Notes under the pieces: model-generated
Database searches by the model: none
What the model saw: the letters and a program-made list of their open reading frames with translations, nothing else
What the model was told of the DNA's origin: nothing
Made by a program: the position numbers and the translations under genes
Assembly: GCA_028290305.1 (NCBI GenBank)
Contig: JAQGKC010000009.1
Span: 1-28,136, forward strand
Source of the DNA: Bradyrhizobium sp.
GTDB taxonomy: Bacteria > Pseudomonadota > Alphaproteobacteria > Rhizobiales > Xanthobacteraceae
Length of the DNA stretch: 28,136 bases
Direction: 5' to 3'
Shown: positions 1-8,352 of the stretch, piece by piece
Layout of the letters: the number at the start of each line of letters is the position of its first letter
How positions within the stretch are numbered: position 1 is the first letter of the stretch

Positions 1-172
1 GCATAAGCTACCACCGATGCCCGTATCGGTTCTGCAGAGCATTGCAGCGGCTAAGATTCACCATCATTCGACGTTCGCGAGATTTTCGGAGCTCCGGGAT
101 TTTCGACTTTTTCAACAGTATCTGCCATGAAGAGACTCTTGCACCGCAGCAAATTCAGGGAAGTTCGACCGG

Positions 173-562
173 TTATGCCGCGCGCTCAACGCGGCTGTCG
201 ATCTCGCTGCGCAGCGTGCCGAAGTCGATCGGCTTTATCAGAAGCGCCTCCGCGCCATTCTCAAGCGCACGACGCTTAGTCTCCGCATCGCCGTAGGCAG
301 TGATCATGATGATCGGAACATCCGGCCGAATGGCCTTTGCCCTAGGAAGAAGCTCAAGGCCGCTCAATCCTGGCATGTTGATGTCGGACAGGATCAAAAT
401 GAGAGACTCGTCGCCAGCGCTGATAATGCGTTGAAGCGCCATAGGGGCCGATTGCGCAAATTCCATCGCGAAGCGACCAGCACGGAGGTCGCGTCGGAAT
501 TGCTGGCGAAACAGCGCCTCGACGTCCGGCTCGTCGTCGACCACGAGAATGAGCAAACTCAC
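173..562 (-). CDS. Single-domain response regulator (CheY-like receiver)
   Basis: A 129-residue protein that is only a receiver domain, with no output domain. The phosphorylation site is visible: acidic pair Asp9/Asp10 in VVDDEPD, phospho-acceptor Asp60 in LSDINMPG, Thr88 in MITAYGD and Lys110 in LIKPID. It starts inside the last codons of the upstream histidine kinase (4-nt overlap, translational coupling), so the kinase is its likely phosphodonor. With no DNA-binding domain it probably acts by protein contact or as a phosphate shuttle. The target cannot be told from this window. Confidence 0.93.
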   Translation of the reverse strand: MSLLILVVDDEPDVEALFRQQFRRDLRAGRFAMEFAQSAPMALQRIISAGDESLILILSDINMPGLSGLELLPRAKAIRPDVPIIMITAYGDAETKRRALENGAEALLIKPIDFGTLRSEIDSRVERAA

Positions 563-3120
563 CCTTGTTCTCCCGACTTGATCAGGGGTGCCCCGGCACG
601 CGGCAGAACAATCCGAAATTCGGTGAATGCGCCAAGCCCGGTATCGAAATCTATGGTGCCGCCGTGTTGTTTCACGATGATGTCATGACTCATCGAAAGG
701 CCCAGTCCGGTTCCCTGTCCTGAGGGCTTGGTCGTAAAGAAGGGATTGAATATCTTTTCCTTCACGTCGGCGGGGATTCCGGTGCCGTTGTCACGAATCC
801 GGATTTCAACGGTCTTGCCGAGGTTTTTCGTGGCGGCGATTAGGACAGGTTCAAAAATCTCTCCCTCCACCGACTTGCGCTGGGTGGCGGCGTAGAAACC
901 GTTGGATATCAGGTTGAGCAGAGCGCGGGTGATCTCCTGCGGGTAGAGTTCGACTGCACCCGCATCGGGATCCAGGTCGCGCTTCAGCATAACATTGAAA
1001 CCGGGCTTCTCCGCGCGCGCGCCGTGATAGGCTAGATTGAGGCTTTCCTCGACGAGCGCATTGATATCGGCGGACCGGTGTTCACCCGAACCTTCGCGCG
1101 AGTGCAGCAGCATGTTCTTGACGATGGAGTCGGCGCGCTTGCCATGCTGGACCACCTTTTCGAGGTTGGACTTTAACATCTGGGTTAGTTCGCCAACGTC
1201 GCCGCGCATCTTCTGATCGAGCGGGGCCGGGGCCAAGGTCTCGTCCAGTTCGTCGATCAATTCCGCCGAAAGCGCCGAGAAGTTATTGACGAAATTGAGC
1301 GGGTTCTTGATCTCGTGCGCGATACCCGCAGTAAGCTGACCGAGCGAAGCCAGCTTCTCGGTCTGCACCAGGCGGTCTTGCGCGGTGCGGAGCTCATCGA
1401 GCGAGGCGGTAAGTTCTTTGGTCCGGGCCTGCACCTCATTGAACAGGCGGACGTTTTCAATGGCAATCACCGCCTGGTCGGCAAATGTCTGCAGCAATTC
1501 GATCTGCCGTTGAGGAAATGTCGCTGTTTGAGGGCGTGCAATCGCGAGCACGCCGATAACTTCGTTGTCGCGCGCCATCGGGACTGCGAGCGTGGATCGC
1601 AGTTTACGGATGCCTGACCCCGAACAGTCGTTTTGAATGAGATCGCGGACCTTCGGATCGAAATCGGGGTCCGCAAAGAAGTCGGTAACGGCCTGCACCT
1701 CACCCGTCAGGATCACACGTTCCGCGGCGGTGCCGCGGCCCGAGCGGATCGGCCGCCCCTTGAACAACTGGGCCGCTTCCGCGGCGCCTAGACCGGCAAT
1801 CGCCTTGCATTCAAAGGCGTCATCGCCCCGCAGATAAAGTAGGCCAAGACTGGCCCCGCAGAGCTTATAGGCCGAATCGACCAGGGTATCGAGCACGGTC
1901 TGCAAATCGAAGACCGACCGGCTGATGACCTTGAGAACGTCGGCGGTTGCGGTCTGCTGTTGCAGGGATTCGCTGAGATCGTCGGTGCGCTCGCGCAGTT
2001 CGTTGAGCAGGCGGGCATTTTCGATGGCGATCACGGCCTGACTGGCGAAGCTCGTCACCAGATCGATCTGCTTGTCGGAGAACGCGTGAACGGTTTGCCG
2101 AAAAATCGCGATCACACCGACAAGGTTGTCTTCTTTCAACATCGGCACAAGCAGAATCGTTCTGGCTCCGCCGAGTTCGACAAGTTCCACGATCGACCGG
2201 AAACCAGTCAGGTAGGCCGGCTCCTGCGTGACATCGACGATGTGAACGAGTTGCCGGGTTGAGATAAGCCGCCCCAACGGATCGATCGGCGGCGGGTAGA
2301 TGACGGGATTGCGTGAAAAGGTTCCCGCGAAGGCCAGCGGCAAATTAAAGATCGAGGCACAACGGAAGCCGCCGTCTTCGTGGAGAACAAACAAGTTGCC
2401 GAATTGTGCATCGCAGATACCGGTTGCGCTGGCCAGGATCGTCTGGAAGACGGGACTCAGTTCACCGGGCGAGCGACTGATGACCTTTAGCACCTCGGAA
2501 GTCGCGGTTTGGTGCCGTAGCGATTCTTGCAAGTCGGCCGTCTTCGTCTGTACCTCGTCGAATAGGCGGGCGTTTTCGATGGCAATCATCGCCTGGTCGG
2601 CAAAGGTTTGCACCAGATCGATCTGGCTTTTGGTGAACGGGCCGGGCTCGGGCCGCGTCAGCACCAGCACGCCTTCGACCTTGTTGTCCCTGAGCATTGG
2701 CACACCCAGCGTCGCGCGAATTCTGATCAAGGAACTCGCGGGCATTTCCATGTCCGGGTCCTCAAGAACATCAGGAATAACTTCGACCTTTCCCGATCCG
2801 ATAACGCGCGAAGTGGCCGAACCGCGGCCCGCCCTCGGCGGATTCGCCGCCCAATATTGCAGGAATTCGGGGGTGGTGCTGGACGCCGCCTTGAGCGGAA
2901 AGACATCGCCTTCGCGAAGGAAGATCGAGCCCCGATTGGCACCACTCAACTCGACTGCGGACTTTATCAGCGTTTCGAGGACGGTTTGGAGATCGAAGGT
3001 CGAGCGGCTGATGACCTTGAGCACGTCGGCGGTAGCGGTCTGCTGCGCAATCGACTCCTCAAGCCTACGCTGGAGATCAGCAATGACCCGCTCGGGATCG
3101 TCGGCAACGTTATCCGTCAC
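559..3120 (-). CDS. Three-GAF sensor histidine kinase
   Basis: An 853-residue kinase that appears cytoplasmic, since no membrane segment is seen. It holds three consecutive GAF modules (about residues 35-190, 210-375 and 395-560). Each is preceded by a near-identical linker with [14 protein letters not shown] or a close variant and ends in [14 protein letters not shown] or a close variant, so the sensor arose by internal duplication. A short coiled coil leads to the H-box [12 protein letters not shown] (His602). The ATPase domain has the N-box around LLNLISNG (about 735-742), DNGTG (777-781) and GTGLGLS (803-809). The start is GTG at 3120; no strong Shine-Dalgarno precedes it. It overlaps the response regulator by 4 nt and forms a two-gene signalling operon with it. 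The ligand is unknown. Confidence 0.93.
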   Translation of the reverse strand: MTDNVADDPERVIADLQRRLEESIAQQTATADVLKVISRSTFDLQTVLETLIKSAVELSGANRGSIFLREGDVFPLKAASSTTPEFLQYWAANPPRAGRGSATSRVIGSGKVEVIPDVLEDPDMEMPASSLIRIRATLGVPMLRDNKVEGVLVLTRPEPGPFTKSQIDLVQTFADQAMIAIENARLFDEVQTKTADLQESLRHQTATSEVLKVISRSPGELSPVFQTILASATGICDAQFGNLFVLHEDGGFRCASIFNLPLAFAGTFSRNPVIYPPPIDPLGRLISTRQLVHIVDVTQEPAYLTGFRSIVELVELGGARTILLVPMLKEDNLVGVIAIFRQTVHAFSDKQIDLVTSFASQAVIAIENARLLNELRERTDDLSESLQQQTATADVLKVISRSVFDLQTVLDTLVDSAYKLCGASLGLLYLRGDDAFECKAIAGLGAAEAAQLFKGRPIRSGRGTAAERVILTGEVQAVTDFFADPDFDPKVRDLIQNDCSGSGIRKLRSTLAVPMARDNEVIGVLAIARPQTATFPQRQIELLQTFADQAVIAIENVRLFNEVQARTKELTASLDELRTAQDRLVQTEKLASLGQLTAGIAHEIKNPLNFVNNFSALSAELIDELDETLAPAPLDQKMRGDVGELTQMLKSNLEKVVQHGKRADSIVKNMLLHSREGSGEHRSADINALVEESLNLAYHGARAEKPGFNVMLKRDLDPDAGAVELYPQEITRALLNLISNGFYAATQRKSVEGEIFEPVLIAATKNLGKTVEIRIRDNGTGIPADVKEKIFNPFFTTKPSGQGTGLGLSMSHDIIVKQHGGTIDFDTGLGAFTEFRIVLPRAGAPLIKSGEQG

Positions 3121-3412
3121 AATGAGTATTCCAAATTATCCAGCGAGACGCTGAGCGCCACCTCGATTTCGTTCCTGATACATCAAAGCATGACAGCCTA
3201 GGCTCAGCTAGGGGGTAGCCGGGCTTCATATCGACGGAAATTTCTGAGAAGGGGCAATCTCGACCGAATTGCGCTGTCGGCACCATGTCCGGTCTTACCC
3301 CCTCAGCGACCGGACTGCGGACATCGCTGATGGTCAGGTTCGTGCCAATTCCGGACTCATGCGCCGCTGACGGAATGAGAGAGGCCGCAAATTGAGGTGG
3401 TGCAATCTTCAC

Positions 3413-3787
3413 AGAAGCCTTCGCGTGTCGCCAGACAGTTTGCAAGGTCATCCCGGACGGCGTCCGAGGATCGGAAAATTTTAATTCGTCAGCGGTAAGC
3501 GACGTGATGTCGCGCCTTTGAACACCTTCGAGGAGATTCGCAAACGTCGCGCCGTCAAGGGTGACAGACAGAGATTTATCCGCCTCATTGACGAAATAGG
3601 TCCCGTAATAAGCAATCGATCCGCCTACCACCGCCCTAGCCTCTTCCGCAGTGGCCTTGCCACGATCATTTTCCGCTAGTTTGGGAAGATCCGCGCGAGA
3701 CTGAAACAAAGAAAAGTGTCCGCTGTCCGTGAAAATGATGATGCCTTTTGGATTCGTTCCAAATGGTTCAGTCTTGCTGCCAGCCGG
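3413..3787 (-). pseudogene. Lipocalin-like domain protein, broken at both ends
   Basis: The frame reads EPFGTNPKGIIIF...SRADLPKLAENDR...SIAYYGTYFVNEADKSL...TVWRHAKAS, which I recognise as the lipocalin-like (Lipocalin_5 type) family. The N-terminal part of the domain is missing. Reading upstream, the frame hits TGA at 3788-3790 inside a dispersed repeat, and the first possible start within the remnant is a TTG at 3709. After about residue 99 from that TTG the frame stays open but no longer resembles the family, and it runs into the start of the histidine kinase gene. So the 5' end has been replaced by repeat DNA and the natural stop is lost. A decayed gene is the best reading; an expressed fusion is possible but unlikely. 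Confidence 0.6.
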
Positions 3788-3850
3788 TCACTTCCGGTCT
3801 ACCCCCAATGAATGGACATATCTGAGCCGGTCGGCATGTCCCAAAGGTAA
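3784..3850. repeat. Dispersed repeat, copy 1
   Basis: The first 19 nt (CCGGTCACTTCCGGTCTAC) are identical to the start of the segment at 6697, and scattered identity continues for about 45 nt (GACAT, then a GTCGGCA core in both). On the minus strand this copy abuts the broken end of the lipocalin-like remnant and supplies its in-frame stop codon. A weaker relative may lie at 3275-3305, on the other side of that remnant. It looks like a small non-coding repeat or scar that accompanies decayed genes. Confidence 0.6.
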
Positions 3851-4356
3851 TTCCGGGTCTGGGTGGTCAAGCTCTCCAACGATCATCCTTGCCCGGTCCA
3901 CTGTTTTCTCCGCGGTAGGGGTAAGCCCTCCGCATGATGGCGTAAGATGACGCTGGCGGTTCAATGTTGCAATCGCGGTCGGCTTTTTGGACGCTCGCAC
4001 AAATCGCACGAACTAACCATCGCCATCGTCCCGGCAGGGACGTCTTTTCCCGCCGTTTGGCAGGATTTCAGTATTCTCCTCGCTAGGTAGCAATCTCCTT
4101 CTTCGACCATTCGCCGACGGGCATTGGATCCGAGAAAAAGCGATAACGACCCTCGCGGTGAATTCCCTCGATGGTGGATTCTAAATGTTGGCGATATTTC
4201 ATGCTGCTTCACCGGATCGTGAGATATTCGCAAGCGATTGAAGTAGTCGACCATGGAAAGGTCATCTGCCGGCTCATATCTCGTCTGTGCGGAGGGTCCG
4301 CCTTTCTTTGGCATTGGTCCAATGGATAAAAACGCACAGCTTCATTGGACATTCCG
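3788..4356. other. Gene-poor stretch before oxyR
   Basis: Apart from the repeat at its left end and the 39-residue fragment at 4083-4202, I see no supportable gene here. The open frames on both strands lack family resemblance, ribosome binding sites and gene-like codon use. The region is best read as decayed or intergenic DNA between the kinase operon and oxyR. Confidence 0.5.
4083..4202 (-). pseudogene. Possible N-terminal fragment of 5-aminolevulinate synthase
   Basis: A 39-residue frame starting at ATG 4202 reads MKYRQHLE...IEGIHREGRYRFFSD and then stops. The spacing of the Y-x-x-x-(F/L) and L/IH-x-EGRYR-x-F-x-D elements resembles the first about 30 residues of HemA-type 5-aminolevulinate synthases. 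Nothing of the catalytic domain follows. It is either a short relic of a hemA copy or chance similarity; the match is short, so confidence is low. Confidence 0.25.
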
Positions 4357-5311
4357 ATGGTCATCCTGCCGAGTCTTCAACAACTCCGTTTTTTATGTGC
4401 TCTGGCCGAGGAATGCCATTTCGGCCGTGCTGCGGAAAGTTGTGGCGTCACGCAATCGACGCTAAGCGGAGGGATCAAGGAGCTCGAGGCACGGCTGGGC
4501 GTCACGCTGTTTGAGCGCGGCCATCGCCAGGTGATGCTGACGCCCCCTGGGGAAAGAGGTCGCGACGCGCGCCCAGCGCCTGCTGGTCGACGCCGAGGAG
4601 CTGGTCGGGTTGGCCCGCAACGCGCACGAGCCATTGTCGGGGCCGCTCCGGTTCGGGGTAATCCCGACAGTCGGGCCGTATATCCTGCCCTCGCTGCTGC
4701 GGCATCTCGGCGCTGCGCTTCCGAAGCTCAAGCTGTACGTGCGGGAGGCTCCGACTGACAACCTGCTGGATAAGCTCGCTGCAGGAGAGCTCGACATTTT
4801 ACTGGTGGCCATTCCTTACGAACTTCGCGATGCCGAGGCGATGGAAATCGCGAAAGATCCAATCGTCGTAGCGATGCCGCGCAACCATCCTCTTGGCCAT
4901 CACAAGGTGGTAAGCCGTAATGACCTAGCCCGCGAGCAGCTGCTCCTGATCGAGGACGGACATTGCCTGCGCAGCCATTCATTGCAGGCATGCCGGATCG
5001 TGGATCCGGTTCGCAATGAGGTCTTCCAAGCGACCAGCCTGCGAACGCTTGTCCAGATGGTGGACGCGGAACTGGGCATCACGCTAATGCCGCAGATCGC
5101 GGTGGCTTCCGAACTCGCTTCAATGCGCAATGTTGTGGTTCGATCGCTCTTTCCAGACAAGCCGTTCCGGACCGTGGTCCTGGCCTGGCGGCCGACATCC
5201 TCGCGCGGCGCCGAATTCAGGATGCTCGGAAATCTTGTCCGAGAGTGTCTGACTGATACCAAGAGAGCACTTGCGCCTGACCAAGACGCTGAAGCATTAC
5301 CAGCACGCTGA
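4357..5311 (+). pseudogene. oxyR: OxyR-type LysR regulator with a 1-nt frameshift
   Basis: A LysR-family activator of peroxide defence. The N-terminal helix-turn-helix (LRFLCALAEECHFGRAAE...QSTLSGGIKELE) is read from ATG 4357 (a TTG at 4345 is an alternative). The frame breaks in a run of five C at 4543-4547. Removing one C restores VMLTPLGKEVATRAQRLLVD and joins the downstream frame to the stop at 5311. The regulatory domain keeps the OxyR redox pair: GHCLRSHSLQAC, with Cys codons at 4964 and 4991, nine residues apart as in C199/C208 of the E. coli protein. All else looks intact, so this is a recent inactivation or a sequencing error in a homopolymer. No katG or ahpC lies next to it. Confidence 0.85.
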
Positions 5312-5550
5312 GTGGGCGCGTCACGTCGGCATCCATTGAAGCGACGTATGTCAGGAGCGTCGGTCCGTATTTATCGATCCTGCGCGGCTGATCGGCATCG
5401 TCCTCTTCTGTGCTGATGGCAGTGCCATCGACTGCTCCGATTACCGACTTCGAAATTTCCCATTAGCCATTCGGAGCCGGGGCGACCACATTTGGCCGGG
5501 CGAGAAGTTCAATGATCACTAACGGCTCTGCCCGTGGAAAGGAAAATGTC

Positions 5551-5874
5551 ATGACTGGACGAAGAACGATGATGGTATTGGCAAGCGCGTTGCTTGCCGG
5601 GTCTCTGCTTGCGACCGGTGCACAGGCACGCGGAGGCGGAGGCGGAGGACACGGCGGCGGAGGCGGTTTCGGCGGCGGCTTCGGCGGAGCTCGCATGGGC
5701 AGTTTCGGCGGAGGCAGCTTCGGCGGAGGGCACATGGGCGGCTTCGGCGGAGCTCGCATGGCGGGCATTGGCCGAGGTCACGATGGCTATGGAAGACATC
5801 ATGGCTTTTACGACTACGACTATGGTTGCCCGTATTACTCGTCATACAACTGGCCGTACACCTGCACCTACTGA
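5551..5874 (+). CDS. Secreted glycine-rich small protein
   Basis: A 107-residue protein starting at ATG 5551 behind GGAAAGGAAA (5536-5545). It has a Sec signal peptide (hydrophobic MMVLASALLAGSLL, cleavage near GAQA-RG). It is then dominated by glycine, in GGG, GGFGG and GGARMG units. The C-terminus is aromatic and rich in Tyr, with two Cys (GCPYYSSYNWPYTCTY). Similar Gly-rich exported peptides are common in Bradyrhizobium-like genomes; the function is unknown. It is the first of three small genes before the terminator at 6587, but the gap of more than 100 nt to the next argues against tight coupling. Confidence 0.75.
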   Translation: MTGRRTMMVLASALLAGSLLATGAQARGGGGGGHGGGGGFGGGFGGARMGSFGGGSFGGGHMGGFGGARMAGIGRGHDGYGRHHGFYDYDYGCPYYSSYNWPYTCTY

Positions 5875-5928
5875 ATGGTGAGCTGATTCGGAAGCTGCCA
5901 TTGCGCGACTTTCGCAATCTTCAGGCGT

Positions 5929-5975
5929 TCACCGGGGGAGCTCGCGTACAGCACAACGCCAGCTCTCCCAGGTGA
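5929..5975. repeat. Imperfect inverted repeat in the leader of the 6010 gene
   Basis: TCACC-GGGGG-AGCT at 5929-5942 can pair with AGCT-CTCCCA-GGTGA at 5961-5975 around an 18-nt loop, giving about 13 bp with one or two interruptions. It lies between the Gly-rich gene and the small gene at 6010. No T-run follows, so it is more likely a transcript structure or a binding site than a terminator. Confidence 0.35.
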
Positions 5976-6009
5976 GCCGGGCATAGATGGAGCAATGACA
6001 GGAAAGACC

Positions 6010-6240
6010 ATGTATTCAAAAAAGCAATTCACAGCGTTGGAAGCCATATGCCGTGAGCAGGCTGCGCGTGCCAGAAGCGAAATGAAATACTCGCTAGTGA
6101 AATACTGGCTGGCAGAAGCAGACGAATGGAAGCAACTCAGTACCGTTCCCCAGGGGTTCAGCGAACAACAGAAAACCACCAACGCGAATGGGACGCGATG
6201 GAAGACGATTCCTGGAGCATCGCGGCTCTGCGAGATGTGA
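6010..6240 (+). CDS. Small hypothetical protein, probably soluble
   Basis: A 76-residue protein starting MYSKKQFTALEAICREQAA, preceded by AGGAAAG about 8 nt upstream of ATG 6010 (an ATG at 5995 is less well placed). The body is charged and helical, with EMKYSLVKYWLAEADEWKQL in the middle. I know similar small proteins of unknown function from Bradyrhizobium genomes. There is no signal peptide or known domain. Confidence 0.6.
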   Translation: MYSKKQFTALEAICREQAARARSEMKYSLVKYWLAEADEWKQLSTVPQGFSEQQKTTNANGTRWKTIPGASRLCEM

Positions 6241-6342
6241 ACAGCTTGGCGGCTTCTATCGCGCTCAAGAAAAGTTTAGTTGAGCAATGAAACAAGACGT
6301 TCCCATGTTAATCCGTTATCTAAATGATGATAAGGACACGCC

Positions 6343-6585
6343 ATGAAACTTACGACAATCGCACTCGCAATTGCATTCGCTCTCCCAAGCACGCTCGCAT
6401 TTGCGGAAGGCCCGATGAACTTGGCAAAACCCACCGCTCGCCCCGTCCTAAGAAGCGTTCCCTTCCGCACGGCAAGCCCTATCGCAACTTGGCCGCGGAA
6501 CTTCTCCGGGAATACTCTTGCTCCTATCATGCATGATCCAAGCGGTTCGACACTAACTCCATCGGCCACGAATCGCGGCGGTTAA
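6343..6585 (+). CDS. Small secreted protein of unknown function
   Basis: An 80-residue protein with a clear signal peptide (MKLTTIALAIAFALPSTLAFA-EG) and an AAGGA Shine-Dalgarno upstream of ATG 6343. The mature part of about 58 residues is rich in Pro, Thr and Ser and has no Cys. The gene ends directly before the intrinsic terminator at 6587, which supports it as a real transcription unit. Function unknown. Confidence 0.65.
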   Translation: MKLTTIALAIAFALPSTLAFAEGPMNLAKPTARPVLRSVPFRTASPIATWPRNFSGNTLAPIMHDPSGSTLTPSATNRGG

Positions 6586-6586
6586 G

Positions 6587-6619
6587 ACAAAGAAAACCCC
6601 GCATTTCGCGGGGCTTTGT
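6587..6619 (+). terminator. Intrinsic terminator
   Basis: The core CCCCGC-attt-GCGGGG is preceded by AAAA and followed by CTTTGTT. The outer ACAAAG (6587-6592) pairs with CTTTGT (6614-6619), extending the stem. It sits immediately after the stop of the small secreted gene. The flanking A- and T-rich arms mean it could work on both strands. Confidence 0.85.
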
Positions 6620-6696
6620 TCAGAACAGCTCGATCGTATCGCAGCGTTTCTGGTCACAGAGCGCAGCGAGCGTCTCGAGGTTTTGCGGCGACCGCG

Positions 6697-6762
6697 CCGG
6701 TCACTTCCGGTCTACGCCGATAAGCAGACATTTTCAAAGCCTGTCGGCACTTCGCATTTGTG
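6697..6762. repeat. Dispersed repeat, copy 2
   Basis: It begins with the same 19 nt (CCGGTCACTTCCGGTCTAC) as the copy at 3784 and keeps partial identity (GACAT, GTCGGCA) afterwards. Like copy 1 it lies beside a decayed gene, here the ABC substrate-binding remnant at 6835-7068. No coding potential is seen. Confidence 0.6.
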
Positions 6763-6834
6763 CCAACAACGGAATTGGCCAACGAAAAATAGATCAGCCT
6801 GCGTTGCCGTGGCCATGCTACCTACTGCTCCCTT

Positions 6835-7068
6835 TTAAGGCCGCAAGCGCGGCGGCTATCCCCCGCCGGTGGCGATGAGATCGACCTGGCGGCTGATTAA
6901 CTCGGCCGCAAGCGACGGTAAGCGCTCGTATTGGCCATCTGCCCAGCGATACTCGATTAAGACGTTCTCACCTTCGCTGTAACCAGCTTCCTTCAGTCCG
7001 GCGCGGAATGCGTTCGTGAACGCGAGCTTCCTGCGCACGGAACTGCCCACCATCCTTGCGACGCGCAA
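6835..7068 (-). pseudogene. ABC-type substrate-binding protein remnant (ABC_sub_bind family)
   Basis: The frame reads [32 protein letters not shown]...[15 protein letters not shown], a close match to the early part of the large rhizobial ABC_sub_bind lipoprotein family (normally about 320 residues). A frameshift in a C5 run (6860-6864 on the plus strand) breaks the frame. In the shifted frame IAAALAA follows, as expected for the family, and then similarity ends. The signal peptide and the C-terminal two thirds are missing, so this is a relic. Confidence 0.75.
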
Positions 7069-7239
7069 AACGTATCGAAATACCGCGCGCTACACGGTGA
7101 CACAAGCAAATGAATGATGGCGAACCATACATCAACCCGCCCAGAGGAACCGAGGGACGTCGGGCGATCATAGCGAGTGTGCAAACATTATCCCGGAACA
7201 ATGTGCCCTTCGGCGTCACCGCCCATTCTGTCGTAGGAC

Positions 7240-7262
7240 GCAACATGATTCAAAGATGTTGC
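7240..7262. promoter_or_regulatory. Perfect inverted repeat overlapping promoter A
   Basis: GCAACAT (7240-7246), nine bases, then ATGTTGC (7256-7262). The right arm contains the TTGC that I propose as the -35 element of promoter A. The position and symmetry fit an operator for a dimeric repressor. It is not found upstream of the other three leader copies, so it would be specific to cluster I. Confidence 0.45.
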
Positions 7263-7284
7263 ATTTGTGGATTCGCTGAATTAT
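7259..7284 (+). promoter_or_regulatory. Promoter A (shared promoter module)
   Basis: TTGCATTTG at 7259 and AATTAT at 7279. Compared with promoter C, the same elements (TTGC-x-TTTG, AATTA, AGGGGAA) fall at identical distances over 42 nt although the sequence between differs. Such spacing conservation argues for a real -35/-10 pair with the transcript starting just before leader A. Confidence 0.55.
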
Positions 7285-7293
7285 GACGTTATT

Positions 7294-7370
7294 AGGGGAA
7301 GTACGGTCTCCCCTCGAGGCTTCGGTCCAAGAACTGTGCAACGCTCGACTTGTCGAGGAACCTGCACATG
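7294..7370 (+). promoter_or_regulatory. Structured 5' leader A (chrB-RNA-like)
   Basis: Stem 1: AGGGGA 7294-7299 with TCCCCT 7309-7314. Conserved linker CGGTCCAA. Stem 2 outer: TGTGCA 7335-7340 with TGCACA 7363-7368. Stem 2 inner: CTCGAC 7344-7349 with GTCGAG 7352-7357. The Shine-Dalgarno GAGGA (7355-7359) is inside stem 2, and the A of the ATG closes the outer stem. Relative to leaders B and C the outer stem carries a compensatory change (C-G there, T-A here), direct evidence of RNA pairing. CCTCGA at 7312 can instead pair with TCGAGG at 7353, giving an alternative fold that masks the Shine-Dalgarno. Confidence 0.75.
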
Positions 7371-7688
7371 GACGAATGCAAGCCTTCAATTCCCCCCAGC
7401 GAATTCCGTTTACAGTCTGCTTCCGAGTGGACCTCCGCTGAGCCTGATCCCCCGCCTGCAGAGTTAACGAAGTCACACAAACTCGTAGCGCTAGAGCGGC
7501 AAAGTCGTTCCGGGCAAATCGATCCGCCCCGAAATGACATCGCCGATGGAGCTTCGGTCGTCCTCTATTACAAGGACGAGGAGGAAGTAAGCCAAGGATT
7601 TCTCGTTGCGCTAAGCGCAATGGGAGTCGCACTAATCGAAGAGGTCCCCGAGTCGGCAAAGCCGCCAGTCAGAGGGGCAAAACCGTGA
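7368..7688 (+). CDS. Degenerate rhodanese-like protein, catalytic Cys lost
   Basis: A 106-residue protein starting at ATG 7368, directly at the end of leader A. It lines up with the rhodanese half of the 18134 gene. SIPPSEF matches SISPHDL, and the active-site segment VVLYYKDEEEVSQG-x-x-x-AL-x-x-MGV matches VVTYCAHGDELSQG-x-x-x-AL-x-x-MGV. The persulfide-carrying Cys is replaced by Tyr and the loop has become acidic. So it keeps the fold signature but cannot be a standard sulfurtransferase; a binding or regulatory role is an inference. There is no ChrB domain. It overlaps the next gene by 4 nt (GTGA). Confidence 0.7.
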   Translation: MDECKPSIPPSEFRLQSASEWTSAEPDPPPAELTKSHKLVALERQSRSGQIDPPRNDIADGASVVLYYKDEEEVSQGFLVALSAMGVALIEEVPESAKPPVRGAKP

Positions 7689-8329
7689 AGACGCGCGTTT
7701 TTCCATATCTGGCGCTTTGCGTGTTCTTCTTGACTGCATGTGGTCCAACAGCATCGCGTAACCCAGCCGATGCCATCACATTCGATACAGCAAGACCGCT
7801 TGACGATTTTGAGTTCGCCGCAGCGGGCGACGGCGAGCTGGGCGAATGGTTGATCATTGATAACGACGCCGGTCGAGGATTGGCGCAAATCGATACTGAA
7901 CCTACTGAAAATCGCTTGCCGTTTGCCATTTACCGGCCCTTCTCCGGACGCGACGTCTACGTGTCGACTCGCTTCATGATCATTTCCGGCAAAATCGACC
8001 AGGCCGCCGGCGTATTCGTCCGGTTTAGATCGGTTGATCACTATTACGCCGTACGCGCTGATGCGCTCGAAAATAACGTGAACCTTTATCGCGTCGTTGC
8101 CGGAAAGCGACAGATGATCGGATGCATGGAGGTCGATGTATCGAGCCAAATATGGCACACTCTGGGTATCGCGGCGAGAGACGACCGCCTCACGGTATTT
8201 TTCGATGGCAGAGAGCTTTTTGTCGCGACTGACCGGAGGTTTCCGGGCCCTCCCGGCAAGGTTGGCCTGTGGACCCAGGCCGACAGCATGACATTGTTCG
8301 AAAGCCTTAAAATCGGGTCTCTCGATTGA
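7685..8329 (+). CDS. Lipoprotein with concanavalin-like (DUF1080/LamG-type) domain
   Basis: A 214-residue protein with GTG start at 7685. The lipobox FLTAC makes Cys19 the likely lipidation site. The rest is a jelly-roll type domain of about 165 residues, with motifs shared with two other proteins here: DHYYAVRADALENNV (near 121-135), IWHTLGI, FFDGRELF, and GLWTQADSMTLFESLKI at the end. Related folds occur in 3-keto-disaccharide hydrolase and glycoside hydrolase 16 type proteins, but no catalytic residues can be assigned. It probably sits at the membrane surface in the periplasm. It is translationally coupled to the dead rhodanese. Confidence 0.75.
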   Translation: MKTRVFPYLALCVFFLTACGPTASRNPADAITFDTARPLDDFEFAAAGDGELGEWLIIDNDAGRGLAQIDTEPTENRLPFAIYRPFSGRDVYVSTRFMIISGKIDQAAGVFVRFRSVDHYYAVRADALENNVNLYRVVAGKRQMIGCMEVDVSSQIWHTLGIAARDDRLTVFFDGRELFVATDRRFPGPPGKVGLWTQADSMTLFESLKIGSLD

Positions 8330-8352
8330 TGACTATATTAGGGGACCCAGCG

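Noticed and set aside
3961..4314. 117-codon minus-strand frame
   Set aside because: No family resemblance or ribosome site, and a different frame within it gives the better supported HemA-like fragment.
5640..5770. Short GGCGGAGG-type tandem repeats, considered as a CRISPR or satellite
   Set aside because: They are the codons of the glycine-rich protein and have no regular spacers.
6968..7246. 92-codon minus-strand frame upstream of the ABC remnant
   Set aside because: It is in a different frame from the ABC_sub_bind similarity and shows no resemblance to any family I know.
7294..7370. Leader hairpins as intrinsic terminators or recombination (attC-like) sites
   Set aside because: No T-run follows, each copy ends exactly at a start codon, and there are no integrase genes or cassette arrangement.
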